A stretch of DNA of 64,000 nt from Haematobia irritans (taxonomy: Eukaryota > Arthropoda > Insecta > Diptera > Muscidae). The first letter of the stretch is position 1, and every line of letters begins with the position of its first letter. Below are positions 44,601 to 56,642 of this stretch, one piece after another. The stretch is from contig NC_134398.1 in the NCBI RefSeq assembly GCF_050003625.1, positions 75,073,635 to 75,137,634 of the forward strand. The letters run 5' to 3'. The notes beneath the pieces were generated by a model. That model ran no database searches. It was not told where the DNA came from and saw nothing but the letters and a program-made list of their open reading frames with translations. The position numbers and the translations under genes are program-made.

Positions 44601-45839
44601 TGGCACGCATAGCTACAATGCTAATTCTACTCCCTGTGCAAAATTTCAACTAAATCGGAGTTAAAAATTGGCCTCTGTGGTCTTATGAGTGTAAATTGGG
44701 CGAAAGCTTTATATGGGAGATATATCCAAATCTGAACCGATTTCAAGCAAATTTGGCACGCATAGTTACAACGCTAATTCTACTCCCTATGCAAAATTTC
44801 AACTAAATCGGAGCAAAAAATTGGCCTCTGTGGGCAAATGAGTGTAAATCGGGCGAAAGCTATATAGGAGCTATATCTAAATCTGAACCGATTTTGCTGA
44901 TATTTTGCAAGTTTTTCTAGACTCATAAAATATTCGGATGTACGGAATTTGAGGAAGATCGGTTGATATACACGCCAATTATGACCAGATCGGTGAAAAA
45001 TATATATGGCGGCTATATCTAAATCTGAACCGATTTTTTCCAAAATCAATAGGGATCGTCTTTGAGCCGAAACAGGACCCTATACCAAATTTTAGGACAA
45101 TCGGACTAAAACTGCGAGCTGTACTTTGCACACAAAAATACATCAACAGACAGACAGACAGACGGACAGACAGACGGACAGACAGACGGACAGACAGACA
45201 GACGGACATCGCTAAATCGACTCAGAATTTAATTCTAAGCCGATCCGTATACTAAAAGGTTGGTCTATGATTACTCCTTCTTGGCGTTACATACAAATGC
45301 ACAAACTTATTATACCCTGTACCACAGTAGTGGTGAAGGGTATAAATATGGGAAACGTTTAAATCTGAAGCAATTTTAAGGAAACTTCGAAAAAGTTTAT
45401 TTATGATTTATCGCTCGATATATATGTATGAGAAGTTTAGGAAAATTAGAGTCATTTTTACAACTTTTCGACTAAGCAGTGGCGATTTTACAAGGAAAAT
45501 GTTGGTATTTTGACCATTTTTGACGAAATCAGAAAAACATATATATGGGAGCTATATCTAAATCTGAACCGATTTCAACCAAATTTGGCACGCATAGCTA
45601 CAATGCTAATTCTACTCCCTGTGCAAAATTTCAACTAAATCGGAGTTAAAAATTGGCCTCTGTGGTCTTATGAGTGTAAATCGGGCGAAAGCTTTATATG
45701 GGAGATATATCCAAATCTGAACCGATTTCAAGCAAATTTGGCACGCATAGTTACAACGCTAATTCTACTCCCTATGCAAAATTTCAACTAAATCGGAGCA
45801 AAAAATTGGCCTCTGTGGGCAAATGAGTGCACTCTTAGA

Positions 45840-47010
45840 AAAATATGTTTTTCATATGTTCCGATATAAACAAAATGTGTTTCGGGCACAATTTTAAAAC
45901 ACAATATATTTAAGTGCAAACATGTAATGTTCCTAAACTAACACTAAATGTTTGGGACATCTATGTTAATATGTTAGAATATATTATGTTTGGGGCATGA
46001 ATGTTTCATAAAAATCATACGTGTGAATGCAAACATATATAAATTTACAAATTTCGACTAAACATACATATGTTGTGATATTTTATTCAAAGCGACAGAG
46101 AGAGTATAGAGAAAGAAATAAAGATGGAAACCCGGAGAGTTGACGAAAGATATCAACATTACACAGCGAAAGAATCAAAAGAGAACAATTTCTGTGAAAC
46201 CGCTTTTGTTTCGGAAAACTGATTTATGATAAGGCCAAAAATTTGATATGCTTAAGTCTAAATATTATTTAATTTGAATAAAGAGAATAGACATTCGGAA
46301 CCAAGAGAATAGACATTTGAAAAACAAACAGCATATGTTTTCGCCTTGAGAGCAGCATTTTAGTGTGGACATGAGTTTCGTTTATTATTTTGGCATTATG
46401 GGCACAATTTTTTTCTTGGTTCGTTAAAAGAAATCAGGGGTCTTCATAAAAATAACGAAAGGGCACTATACTCTTTTTAGAGTTGGGACAGTAAAATGAA
46501 ATAAGGAGGAAATAGTGAAAAATTACATAGTAAAATTTATAAAAGCAAGTCCGCGAGGAGTTGACGGACACCTTCAAATATAAAAGCGGGCATTAAGTTC
46601 GAGTTTTGCAACTAAAACAATTCAAAAATTTATTTTCTTTAAAATGAATTATTAAAGAAAAATAAAAGGCATTTTAGAGCGATGGTGTTAAATGCTAGTA
46701 AAAAACTGTTCACGCCTAAATAAATTTATGTTTATATTATAAAATTATTTATGTGTGTTTCTACTCGACTCCACGTTCTTCTTTTGTTAGAGTTTTTAAA
46801 TTCTATCCAAATTTTAAAGTTTTGTGCCAAAAACAGTTTTTTGTTACAAAATTGTTATTTTTGCAATAAAAAAATATTTGATCAAAAAATCAGTCAATTT
46901 CGTTTATATCAAGCACTGCTACTGACTATAAATCTTTAATAACCCACATTTCGAAGTTTCATTATAAAAATTTAATATAGTATAAATAAAAATGTGTAAA
47001 TTAAAAAAAA
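45840..47010. other. AT-rich interior of the inserted transposon, no gene seen
   Basis: Apart from the terminal motifs I see no credible coding frame. There are purine-rich stretches near 46,090-46,190 and an A/T-rich part to 47,010. A 62-codon frame at 46,751-46,939 is low complexity and not supported. Confidence 0.6.
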
Positions 47011-47018
47011 AAGTGTTC

Positions 47019-47089
47019 GGTCGGAGCAGGGATTGAACCCACGACCCTTTGCATGCAAGACAGACATGCTAACCACTGCTCCACGTGGC
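47019..47089 (-). other. tRNA-like sequence 1 with A box, B box and T-run
   Basis: Read on the minus strand, it has an A-box-like TGGAGCAGTGG, an anticodon-like region around TTGCATGCAA, and a B box GGGTTCAATCCC. Ten Ts (47,003-47,012 as As on the plus strand) follow shortly after the end, as expected for RNA polymerase III termination. The predicted acceptor strands do not pair, so this is not a working tRNA gene. It is a tRNA-derived relic or promoter module, like the head of a SINE. Confidence 0.6.
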
Positions 47090-47204
47090 AAACAAATGTA
47101 TGTTTCTGTTAAATAATGTTATGTTTGCATGGGCTCGTGGGCGCTGTAAACTATGCTATATAAATGTAACTTATAACGATAATTATCTACTGGTGACTAT
47201 AACA

Positions 47205-47275
47205 GCTACGTAGCCCAGTGGTAGTGTGTTGGCTTACAAACTGTATGGTCCTCGGTTCGATTTTCCGTGCAGACG
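47205..47275 (+). other. tRNA-like sequence 2
   Basis: On the plus strand it has an A-box match TAGCCCAGTGG at 47,211 and a B-box-like GGTTCGATTTTCC at 47,254, with about 43 nt between their starts, close to the normal tRNA distance. The ends do not form a clear acceptor stem and no T-run follows closely. It points away from tRNA-like sequence 1, with about 115 bp between them. Confidence 0.5.
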
Positions 47276-47582
47276 AAAGGTAAAATTTAAAAAATTTATA
47301 AAAGTGAATAATTTCTTCAACATTATTTGTATTACAGAAAAAGGTGCCAATAACTAAAATATTTCGTGGAAGTCAAATTACGAGTATGTTAGGCAATGAG
47401 CACAATCGTCTTTGGGAAAAATTCTTCCAAGCATATATTTTTTGGGCTCAAAATGCTTCCAAACATATAATATGTTGACATAAAACAAACATATTAATGT
47501 TTCGGTAGTATCCAATAATATATGTGTTTCCTGCAAAATATGTTTGGAACATATGTTAAAGAAGCGATTTTTTTTGAGGGTG

Positions 47583-48030
47583 TGTAAATCGGGCGAAAGC
47601 TATATATGGGAGCTATATCTAAATCTGAACCGATTTTGCTGATATTTTGCAAGTTTTTCGAGCCTCATAAAATATTCGGATGTACGGAATTTGAGGTAGA
47701 TCGGTTGATATACACGCCAATTATGACCAGATCGGTGAAAAATATATATGGCGGCTATATCTAAATCTGAACCGATTTTTTCCAAAATCAATAGGGATCG
47801 TCTTTGAGCCGAAACAGGACCCTATACCAAATTTTAGGACAATCGGACTAAAACTGCGAGCTGTACTTTGCATACAAAAATACATCAACAGACAGACAGA
47901 CAGACAGACAGACAGACGGACAGACAGACGGACAGACAGACGGACAGACAGACAGACGGACATCGCTAAATCGACTCAGAATTTAATTCTAAGCCGATCC
48001 GTATACTAAAAGGTTGGTCTATGATTACTC
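47583..48030 (+). repeat. Remainder of the interrupted satellite monomer
   Basis: This is the right part of the monomer split by the transposon, including its microsatellite at about 47,887-47,958. It carries several private changes ('gagcctcat', 'gaggtagatc', 'gcatacaaaa') that are absent from the array to the left, so homogenisation is already weaker here. Confidence 0.9.
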
Positions 48031-50957
<2,927 letters not shown>

Positions 50958-51216
50958 TGTTGTTGAGGCAAATGGCCAAGTAGCGATTTCCAAAGGATTT
51001 TGAATAAATACAAAGCAGAATAAAAGACTTGATTTATTTCGCAAATGTATTATATTAAAATTCCTATTATTGAAGAAAAAAGACATTTAACAACACATTA
51101 AAACTAAATTATTCAATTTAATAATTACATACTTTTTGGTTTGAAAACCACTAATAATTAAAAAGAAATTCTGAATTAATTCCACGTCACCACGCTAACT
51201 TCTATCAAATGCAACA
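50958..51216. mobile_element. Unclassified 259-bp insertion, possibly a solo LTR
   Basis: The segment breaks the sub-repeat pattern. It begins TGTTGTTGAG and ends ATGCAACA, so it has TGTTG/CAACA termini as many LTRs do, and it is AT-rich with AATAAA-like motifs. The flanking five bases ('ctccc' and 'ataat') do not match, so no target duplication supports it. It could be a truncated element of another kind. Confidence 0.3.
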
Positions 51217-51228
51217 ATAATTAAAAAC

Positions 51229-52560
51229 AAGTAAGGAAAGTCTAAAGTCGGGCGGGGCCGACTATATTATACCCTGCACCACTTAGTAGATCTAAATTTT
51301 CGATACAATATCACATTCGTCAAACGTGTTGGGGGCTATATATAAAGGTTTGTACCAAATACATACATTTAAATACCACTCGATCTGGACAGAATTTGAT
51401 AGACTTCTACAAAATCTATAGACTCAAAATTTGTGTCGGCTAATGCACTAGGGTGGAACACAATGTTAGTACAAAACATATGGGAAACATTTAAATCTGA
51501 AACAATTTTAAGGATTTTTGATTTATCGCTCGATATATATGTATTAGAAGTTTAGGAAAATTAGAGTCAGTTTTACAACTTTTCGACTAAGCAGTGGCGA
51601 TTTAACAAGCAAAATGTTGGTGTTTTGACCTTTTTTGTCGAAATCAGAAAAATATATATATATGTGAGCTATATCTAAATCTGAACCGATGTCAACCAAA
51701 TATGGCACGCATAGCTACAATGCTAATTCTACACCCTGTGCAAAATTTCAACTAAATCGGAGTTGAAAATTGGCCTCTGTGGTCATATGAGTGTAAATCG
51801 GGCGAAAGCTATATATGGGAGATATATCTAAATCTGAACCGATTTCAACCAAATTTTGGAAACATAGCTACAATGCTAATTCTACTCCCTGTGCAAAATT
51901 TCAACTAAATCGGAGTTAAAAATTGGCCTCTGTGGCCATATGAGTGTAAATCGGGCGAAAGCTATATATGGGAGATATATCTAAATCTGAACCGATTTCA
52001 ACCAAATTTGGCACGTATAGCTAATTCTACTCCCTGTGCAAAATTTCAACTAAATCGGAGTTAAAAATTGGCCTCTGTGGTCATATGAGTGTAAATCGGG
52101 CGAAAGCTATATATGGGAGCTATATCTAAATCTGAACCGATTTCAACCAAATTTGGCACGCATAGCTACAATGCTAATTATACTCCCTGTGCAAAATTTC
52201 AACTATATCGGAGCAAAAAATTGGCCTCTATGGTCATTTGAGTGTAAATCGGGCGAAAGCTATATATGGGAGCTATATCTAAATCTGAACCGATTTCAAC
52301 CAAATTTGACACGCATAGCTACAATGCTAATTCTACTCCCTGTGCAAAATTTCAACTAAATCGGAGCACAAAGAAGGCCTCTGTGGGCAAATGAGTGTAA
52401 ATCGGGCGAAAGCTATATATGGGAGCTATATCTAAATCTGAACCGATTTGGCTGATATTTTGCAAGTTTTCCACGACTCATAAAATATTCGGATGTACGG
52501 AATTTGAGGAAGATCGGTTGATATACACGCCAATTATGACCAGATCGGTGAAAAATATAA
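51229..52560 (+). mobile_element. Dispersed fly element, copy A, with head
   Basis: The head (51,229-51,480) starts 'aagtaaggaaagtctaaagt' and includes 'gactatattataccctgcac'. At 51,480 the sequence joins the body shared with the satellite ('tatgggaaacatttaaatct'). Five or so ~150-bp sub-repeats follow to 52,430, then the region found near the end of each array monomer. It is cut at 52,560 by the mariner remnant. This head is absent from every array monomer. Confidence 0.75.
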
Positions 52561-52790
52561 AGGGTGATTCTTTTGAGGTTAGGATTTTCATGAATTAGTA
52601 TTTGACAGATCACGTGGGATTTCAGACATGGTGTCAAAGAGAAAGATGCTCAGTATGCTTTGACATTTCATCATGAATAGACTTACTAACGAGCAACGCT
52701 TGCAAATCATTGAATTTTATTACCAAAATCAGTGGCAGAAAATCCGCTTTTTTATCGACAAATTTTGTTCAGCGATGAGGCTCATTTCTT
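52561..52790 (+). pseudogene. Internally deleted mariner-type transposon fragment
   Basis: It starts 'agggtgattcttttgaggtt', resembling a mariner terminal repeat. A start codon at 52,673 opens a short frame containing NEQRLQIIEFYYQN, typical of the mariner transposase N-terminus. About 60 bp later, in another frame, comes ILFSDEAHF (ending at 52,787), the region of the second catalytic aspartate. Everything between is missing, and so is the rest of the gene. No intact right terminal repeat is visible. It cannot encode a transposase. Confidence 0.7.
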
Positions 52791-52849
52791 TTTAGCACTG
52801 TCTTCTAAATTGTAAGTTAGCCCCTACGGGGTATATATTAAACAAAAAA
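52791..52849. other. Short spacer between the mariner fragment and dispersed element B
   Basis: About 60 bp including 'gtaagttagcccctacgggg'. It is not assignable; it may be flanking sequence carried with one of the elements. Confidence 0.4.
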
Positions 52850-54173
52850 CCAGTAAGGAAAGTCTAAAGTCGGGCGGGGCCGACTATATTATACCCTGCA
52901 CCACTTTGTAGATCTAAATCTTCGATACCATATCCCATCCGTCAAATGTGTTGGGGGCTATATATAAAGGTTTGTCCCAAATACATAAATTTAAATATCA
53001 CTCGATCTGGAAGAATTCGATAGAATTCTACAAAATCTATAGACTCAAAATTTAAGTCGGCTAATGCACTAGGGTGGAACACAATGTTAGTAAAAAAAAA
53101 TATGGGAAACGTTTAAGTCTGAAGCAATTTTAAGGAAACTTCAAAAAAGTTTATTTATGATTTATCGCTCGATATATATGTATTAGAAGTTTAGGAAAAT
53201 TAGAGTCATTTTTACAACCTTTCGACTAAGCAGTGGCGATTTTACAAGGAAAATGTTGGTATTTTGACCATTTTTGTCGAAATCAGAAAAACATATATAT
53301 GGGAGCCATATCTAAATCTGAACCGATTTCAACCAAATTTGGCACGCATAGCTACAATGCTAATTCTACTCCCTGTGCAAAATTTCAACTAAATCGGAGT
53401 TAAAAATTGGCCTCTGTGCTCATATGAGTGTAAATCGGGCGAAAGGTATATATGGGAGATATATCTAAATCTGAACCGATTTCAACCAAATTTGGCACGC
53501 ATAGTAACAATGCTAATTCTACTCCCTGTGCAAAATTTCAACTAAATCGGAGTTAAAAATTGGCCTCTGTGGTCATATGAGTGTAAATCGGGCGAAAGCT
53601 ATATATGGGAGATATATCCAAATCTGAACCGATTTCAACCAAATTTGGCACGCATAGTAACAATGCTAATTCTACTCCCTGTAAAAAATTTCAACTAAAT
53701 CGGAGTTAAAAATTGGCCTCTGTGGTCATATGAGTGTAAATCGGGCGAAAGGTATATATGGGAGATATATCTAAATCTGAACCGATTTCAACCAAATTTG
53801 GCACGCATAGTTACAACGCTAATTCTATTCCCTGTGCAAAATTTCAACTAAATCGGAGCAAAAAATTGGCCTCTGTGGGCAAATGAGTGTAAATCGGGCA
53901 AAAGCTATATATGGGAGCTATATCTAAATCTGAACCGATTTTGCCGATATTTTGCAAGTTTTTCGAGACTCATAAAATATTCGGATGTACGGAATTTGAG
54001 GAAGATCGGTTAATATACACGCCAATTATGACCAGATCGGTGAAAAATATATATGGCAGCTATATCTAAATCTGAACCGATTTTTCCAAAATCAATAGGG
54101 ATCGTCTTTGAGCCGTACATACAAATGCACAAACTTATTATACCCTGTACCACAGTAGTGGTGAAGGGTATAA
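52850..54173 (+). mobile_element. Dispersed fly element, copy B, head to tail
   Basis: The head (about 52,850-53,098) matches copy A with scattered differences. The body joins at 53,101, and four sub-repeats follow (53,300-53,900). The tail ends with the hairpin 'ttataccctgtaccac...gaagggtataa' at 54,138-54,173. The microsatellite is deleted: 'gtctttgagccg' at 54,103 passes directly to 'tacatacaaatgcac'. It is the best reference here for how the complete dispersed element is arranged, and it abuts the BEL-2 LTR remnant. Confidence 0.7.
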
Positions 54174-54345
54174 TGAAAATGGTGGAAGTCTGGGACGCTT
54201 CTTGACAATTAAAAGTTTCGTTAATAGATAATTTATCATTCAAAAATCGATATTTAGAACAATAAAAATTATTTCATGTTTAAAATTACATGTTGCCAGA
54301 TCAACAATAATAAAATCATGGGTTTTTTTGTTTGTAGCGCCAACA
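54174..54345 (-). mobile_element. Truncated 3' LTR of BEL-2
   Basis: On the minus strand a G-rich polypurine run (GGGGGGAA, 54,353-54,346) is followed at once by TGTTGGCG, a typical start of a retrotransposon LTR. The LTR runs only about 170 bp before meeting the dispersed element B, so its end is missing. The assignment rests on the polypurine tract, the TGTTGG start and its position after the integrase C-terminus. Confidence 0.5.
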
Positions 54346-55012
54346 TTCCCCCCGCAGTATGGCTTGAAACCTTTTCGCTGCCAGACTTCTTCTCCAAAGC
54401 TACATCCAAAACCGCAAGCTTTGTTGCGGGTCTTTCCAATATTCCGCGTTGGGTCAGTACTTTTGCACTACCGACCCGTCCGTCCCTAGCCAATCTCGTT
54501 TCCAGTACCCTACCTCACAACCAGACATTCCTAGGGAGAGAAGAGTCAACAATAATAACCAAGTCACCCTTTTCTAATGGTTTTGGCTTCTCGTGCCACT
54601 TCGATCTACATGTTAACGATGGTAAGTATTCGGCCAGCCACTTCTTCCAAAATATATTTCCATATTGTTGGGAAGCGAGCCAATTTTGCTTTAATATAAT
54701 TCAACGATCGTCGCATATAGGCAACGGTTTCATTCCACTGGAACTTCCTACCAAAAAATGATTCGGAGTTATTGCTTCCGCCTTATCTTCCTCAACTGGA
54801 ACATATGCAAGCGGTCTCGAATTAATAATATTTTCCACTTCAATCAGCATATTCAAAAGAAGTTCATCAGTAGGATGTCTGGATAGCATGGTTTTGTACA
54901 ATATAGTTTTAACTGAGCGAACTAGACATTCCCATGCACCGCCCATATGGGGTGAGGCCGGTGGATTGAATACCCATTTTGTTGTAGGCGTGGTGAACGT
55001 TTTAATTATCTG
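54269..55012 (-). pseudogene. BEL-2 integrase C-terminal remnant
   Basis: This is the last part of a BEL/Pao integrase of a lineage distinct from BEL-1, perhaps roo-like. PPASPHMGGAWECLVRSVK covers the region of the catalytic glutamate. It is followed by the conserved NSRPLAYVP and NHFLVGS segments and a C-terminal domain with KGDLVII and RPATKLAVLDV. One frame runs throughout but is broken by TGA at 54,701-54,703 and TGA at 54,515-54,517. The frame ends at 54,269, inside the LTR remnant. Upstream coding sequence stops abruptly at 55,012, where the BEL-1 LTR begins. This is a dead fragment. Confidence 0.8.
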
Positions 55013-55710
55013 TGTTCGGGGTTGAACTGGTGAAGAGCTGGAAAGTGAAATAATTTTGCCTTCCGAAATAATTACACTTGACAAAATTTTTAGTTTTAAA
55101 TTTTAAAGTTCAGGAATATTTATTTCAACTTATTTTTGTGTTTTTTGTAGTGTATTTTGACTTTAATTCTCATTTTAATTCATAATTAATTTAGATTTAA
55201 GATTTTAATTAGATTTTAAGTTTTACAATTAGAAATAGAAATTATGTTCAAAAGAATGTAAATTTTAAGTGAATTCAAGGAAACGGTGTATTTAAGGGTG
55301 GTTTTAATTTAAATTCAACATGGGTTTGTGCAATATAGTTGTAAATAAAAACTAAGTGCAATTTCAATTCAAACTTTAGTGCAATATGGTATTAAGTAAA
55401 AATGAATGTATTTTGTGATGTGATTTTGTTCTGATGATTATGTTGATGGTGATTGTTGTTCGTGTCCGGCACTTTTCTTTTTGGGTTTATGAGGGGGAAT
55501 GAGTTGATTTGATGTGTCTTTATGTGTCACTGTTCACTGATTGTCTTCACTAATTGTTTACCTGTAAATGTTCTTTGTAAATTTAAATGTTCACAAACAA
55601 TTCTATTTTATTTATTATATTTTATTTCAAATATTGTTCAAAAAATATCGTTCACTACACTTGTACTTATCGCGGGGGGGAGATCGATAGCGCGCACGAA
55701 ACTTTGAACA
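55013..55710 (-). repeat. BEL-1 3' LTR
   Basis: The 698-bp segment has TGTTC at one end and GAACA at the other. It lies directly after a polypurine tract and ends where the BEL-2 integrase reading frame resumes, so both borders are supported independently. The candidate target duplication on the left is 'atctg' (55,008-55,012). The interior is AT-rich, with AATAAA-like motifs and a TATA-like stretch near 55,600-55,630. The second LTR is outside the window. Confidence 0.75.
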
Positions 55711-55724
55711 TTCTGCCCCCCGCG
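55711..55724 (-). promoter_or_regulatory. BEL-1 polypurine tract
   Basis: Minus-strand CGCGGGGGGCAGAA lies immediately before the LTR start TGTTC. Such tracts prime plus-strand DNA synthesis in LTR retroelements. Confidence 0.7.
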
Positions 55725-55746
55725 AAAGAGTGTAGTTTACCTTACC

Positions 55747-56004
55747 TTATTGGTTGCTGACCTCGGTTGGACTACTGACTGGCCCCACGAAAACGTAGCC
55801 CCAATCGGTGAGTTGGGCGAAAACTCTTCCCAGGCCCGTCTGTACGACTCCATCTCGCCGCAAGTTGGCATACGCCCTTGCGCCCACTTCGACGTCAATT
55901 GACTCGTTGCCTCTGGGATCTATATCATGAGCCTCCATATTTGTGGCTGGGTCCTCAAGGATGGGGTCTGAGTATGGGCGTCTGGGCAGGTCGCGGGTCA
56001 CCAA
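55747..56004 (-). pseudogene. BEL-1 3' frame, second part (protease-like C-terminal half)
   Basis: The open frame gives about 85 residues and overlaps the end of the upstream frame by 7 bp in a different phase. Its end, with VFAQLTDWGYVFVGP, matches by eye the end of the element's own protease region, which reads ILAQDTVFGWIVGGP. LPRRPYSDP and DIDPRG also line up with LPSNLPMHT and RLADPQ there. It therefore looks like the C-terminal half of a second protease-like domain, separated from its N-terminal half by a one-base frame change near 56,000. A TAA at 55,747 ends it, 23 bp before the polypurine tract. No catalytic residue is expected in this half. Confidence 0.6.
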
Positions 56005-56585
56005 TGCTTTAAGTTTGTATACCAGCCGACTTCCATAGCGTCGTGCGCGTAATTAATGGTGGCAAACGTACGACCATCCTTTTCCCTTGTTGGGATGCGA
56101 AGCCGGGTGACGGTCGATGCAGCGACTCGGGTATGGGTGGCAGCTTGGCATAACAACACCCTTACACTGGCCCAGTCCTCAGACTCCTCAGCCATCATAT
56201 CCACCTGGGCTGTAGGAATGAAAACCGAAGATCGGTGATAAGGTAACTCTACCGGCGGTGGCGTATAGCGTCCAAAAGTTTCACGAAGCTGAGGAGCCCC
56301 ATGCAACATCGTATGGTGACGGAGGTTGCATTCCCGACACGCGGTGAGGACTGGGCAGTCTGGAGCCAAATGACTGCGCGCCAAGCAGTTACGGCAGTAG
56401 CTGCGCCTCTCGACTGTCTCATACCGCTGGTAAGGGGTCTGTCTGCGGAAGAAGGCGCATGACCTTATCGGATGGTCGTCCTGGCATAGACCGCAAGCGT
56501 ACTGCCAGTGTGCAGGTCGGTGTCGACGATTGGGGCGAGAGGGTCCATTTGGTGATGGGTCGCGAACTGGTAATACTCCGGCCAT
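55998..56585 (-). CDS. BEL-1 3' frame, first part: triple zinc knuckle plus inactive protease-like domain
   Basis: This open frame of 195 residues starts with ATG at 56,585, 3 nt after a splice-acceptor-like CAG and 57 nt beyond the integrase stop. It has a basic, Pro-rich N-terminus (1-28), then three zinc motifs: C31-X2-C-X3-H-X4-C43, C64-X2-C-X4-H-X4-C77 and C83-X2-C-X3-HH-X3-H95. The same three types occur in the same order in BEL-1 gag. Residues about 117-165 align by eye with the gag-pol protease: RVLLCQAATHTRV stands where that protease has RAIIDPGSQSTFI. The active-site Asp is Cys and the Gly is Ala, so proteolysis is not expected; nucleic-acid binding is likely. Base composition is visibly richer in G+C than gag-pol. 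No signal peptide or membrane segment is seen, so it is not an envelope gene. Confidence 0.65.
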   Translation of the reverse strand: MAGVLPVRDPSPNGPSRPNRRHRPAHWQYACGLCQDDHPIRSCAFFRRQTPYQRYETVERRSYCRNCLARSHLAPDCPVLTACRECNLRHHTMLHGAPQLRETFGRYTPPPVELPYHRSSVFIPTAQVDMMAEESEDWASVRVLLCQAATHTRVAASTVTRLRIPTREKDGRTFATINYAHDAMEVGWYTNLKHW

Positions 56586-56606
56586 TTCTGTAACAAAAGT
56601 TTTGTG
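56586..56606 (-). promoter_or_regulatory. Candidate splice acceptor for the 3' frame
   Basis: The minus strand reads CTCAC, then CTTTTGTTACAG, then the ATG of the 3' frame. That is a branch-point-like motif, a pyrimidine-rich stretch and an AG just before the start codon. It would allow the frame to be made from a spliced RNA, as env genes are in other elements. Inferred from motif only. Confidence 0.45.
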
Positions 56607-56642
56607 AGTACCGTGTTTTTTGATGAATTTGTGATATGCTAG

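Larger units (their letters stand above)
1..45829 (+). repeat. ~1-kb satellite array, homogenised part
   Basis: This is head-to-tail repetition of one monomer, all in the same orientation. Using one fixed internal anchor, I count 47 copies here and a 48th just after the inserted transposon. Most spacings are 961-1027 bp; exceptions are 515 bp (twice), 837 bp and 833 bp. Monomer order is: start at 'cttcttggcg', hairpin 'ttataccct...agggtataa', an AT-rich body with 'cgctcgatatatatg', two full ~150-bp sub-repeats and a truncated third, a unique stretch ending in 'gagctgtactttgcac', the GACA/GACG microsatellite, and a tail ending 'aaaaggttggtctatg'. Neighbouring monomers differ mainly in microsatellite length and a few point variants. 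No protein-coding function is supported. The array continues beyond the left edge of the window. Confidence 0.97.
45830..47582. mobile_element. Non-autonomous DNA transposon with CAC-type ends inserted in the satellite
   Basis: The intact satellite reads 'aaatgagtgtaaatcggg'. Here the text is split after 'gagtg' and resumes at 'tgtaaatc', so the target duplication is 'tg'. The left end is CACTCTTAGAAAAA; the reverse complement of the right end is CACCCTCAAAAAAA, an imperfect terminal inverted repeat of about 14 bp. Regions near both ends are rich in short 'catatgtt'/'aacatatg' motifs in both orientations. The interior is AT-rich with no transposase frame, so the element would depend on an enzyme supplied elsewhere. 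CAC ends with a 2-bp duplication suggest the CACTA/CMC superfamily, but this is inference. It carries two tRNA-like segments. Confidence 0.8.

Noticed and set aside
1..45829. Regularly spaced repeats as a CRISPR-like array
   Set aside because: Units are ~1 kb with near-identical 'spacers', in eukaryotic DNA; this is a satellite.
47019..47275. Two functional tRNA genes
   Set aside because: A and B boxes are present but the acceptor stems do not pair and the anticodon arms are poor.
54276..54761. 161-codon plus-strand frame
   Set aside because: It is the antisense shadow of the BEL-2 integrase remnant.
55998..56585. The 3' frame as an env gene
   Set aside because: No signal peptide, membrane segment or furin-like site; it has zinc knuckles instead.
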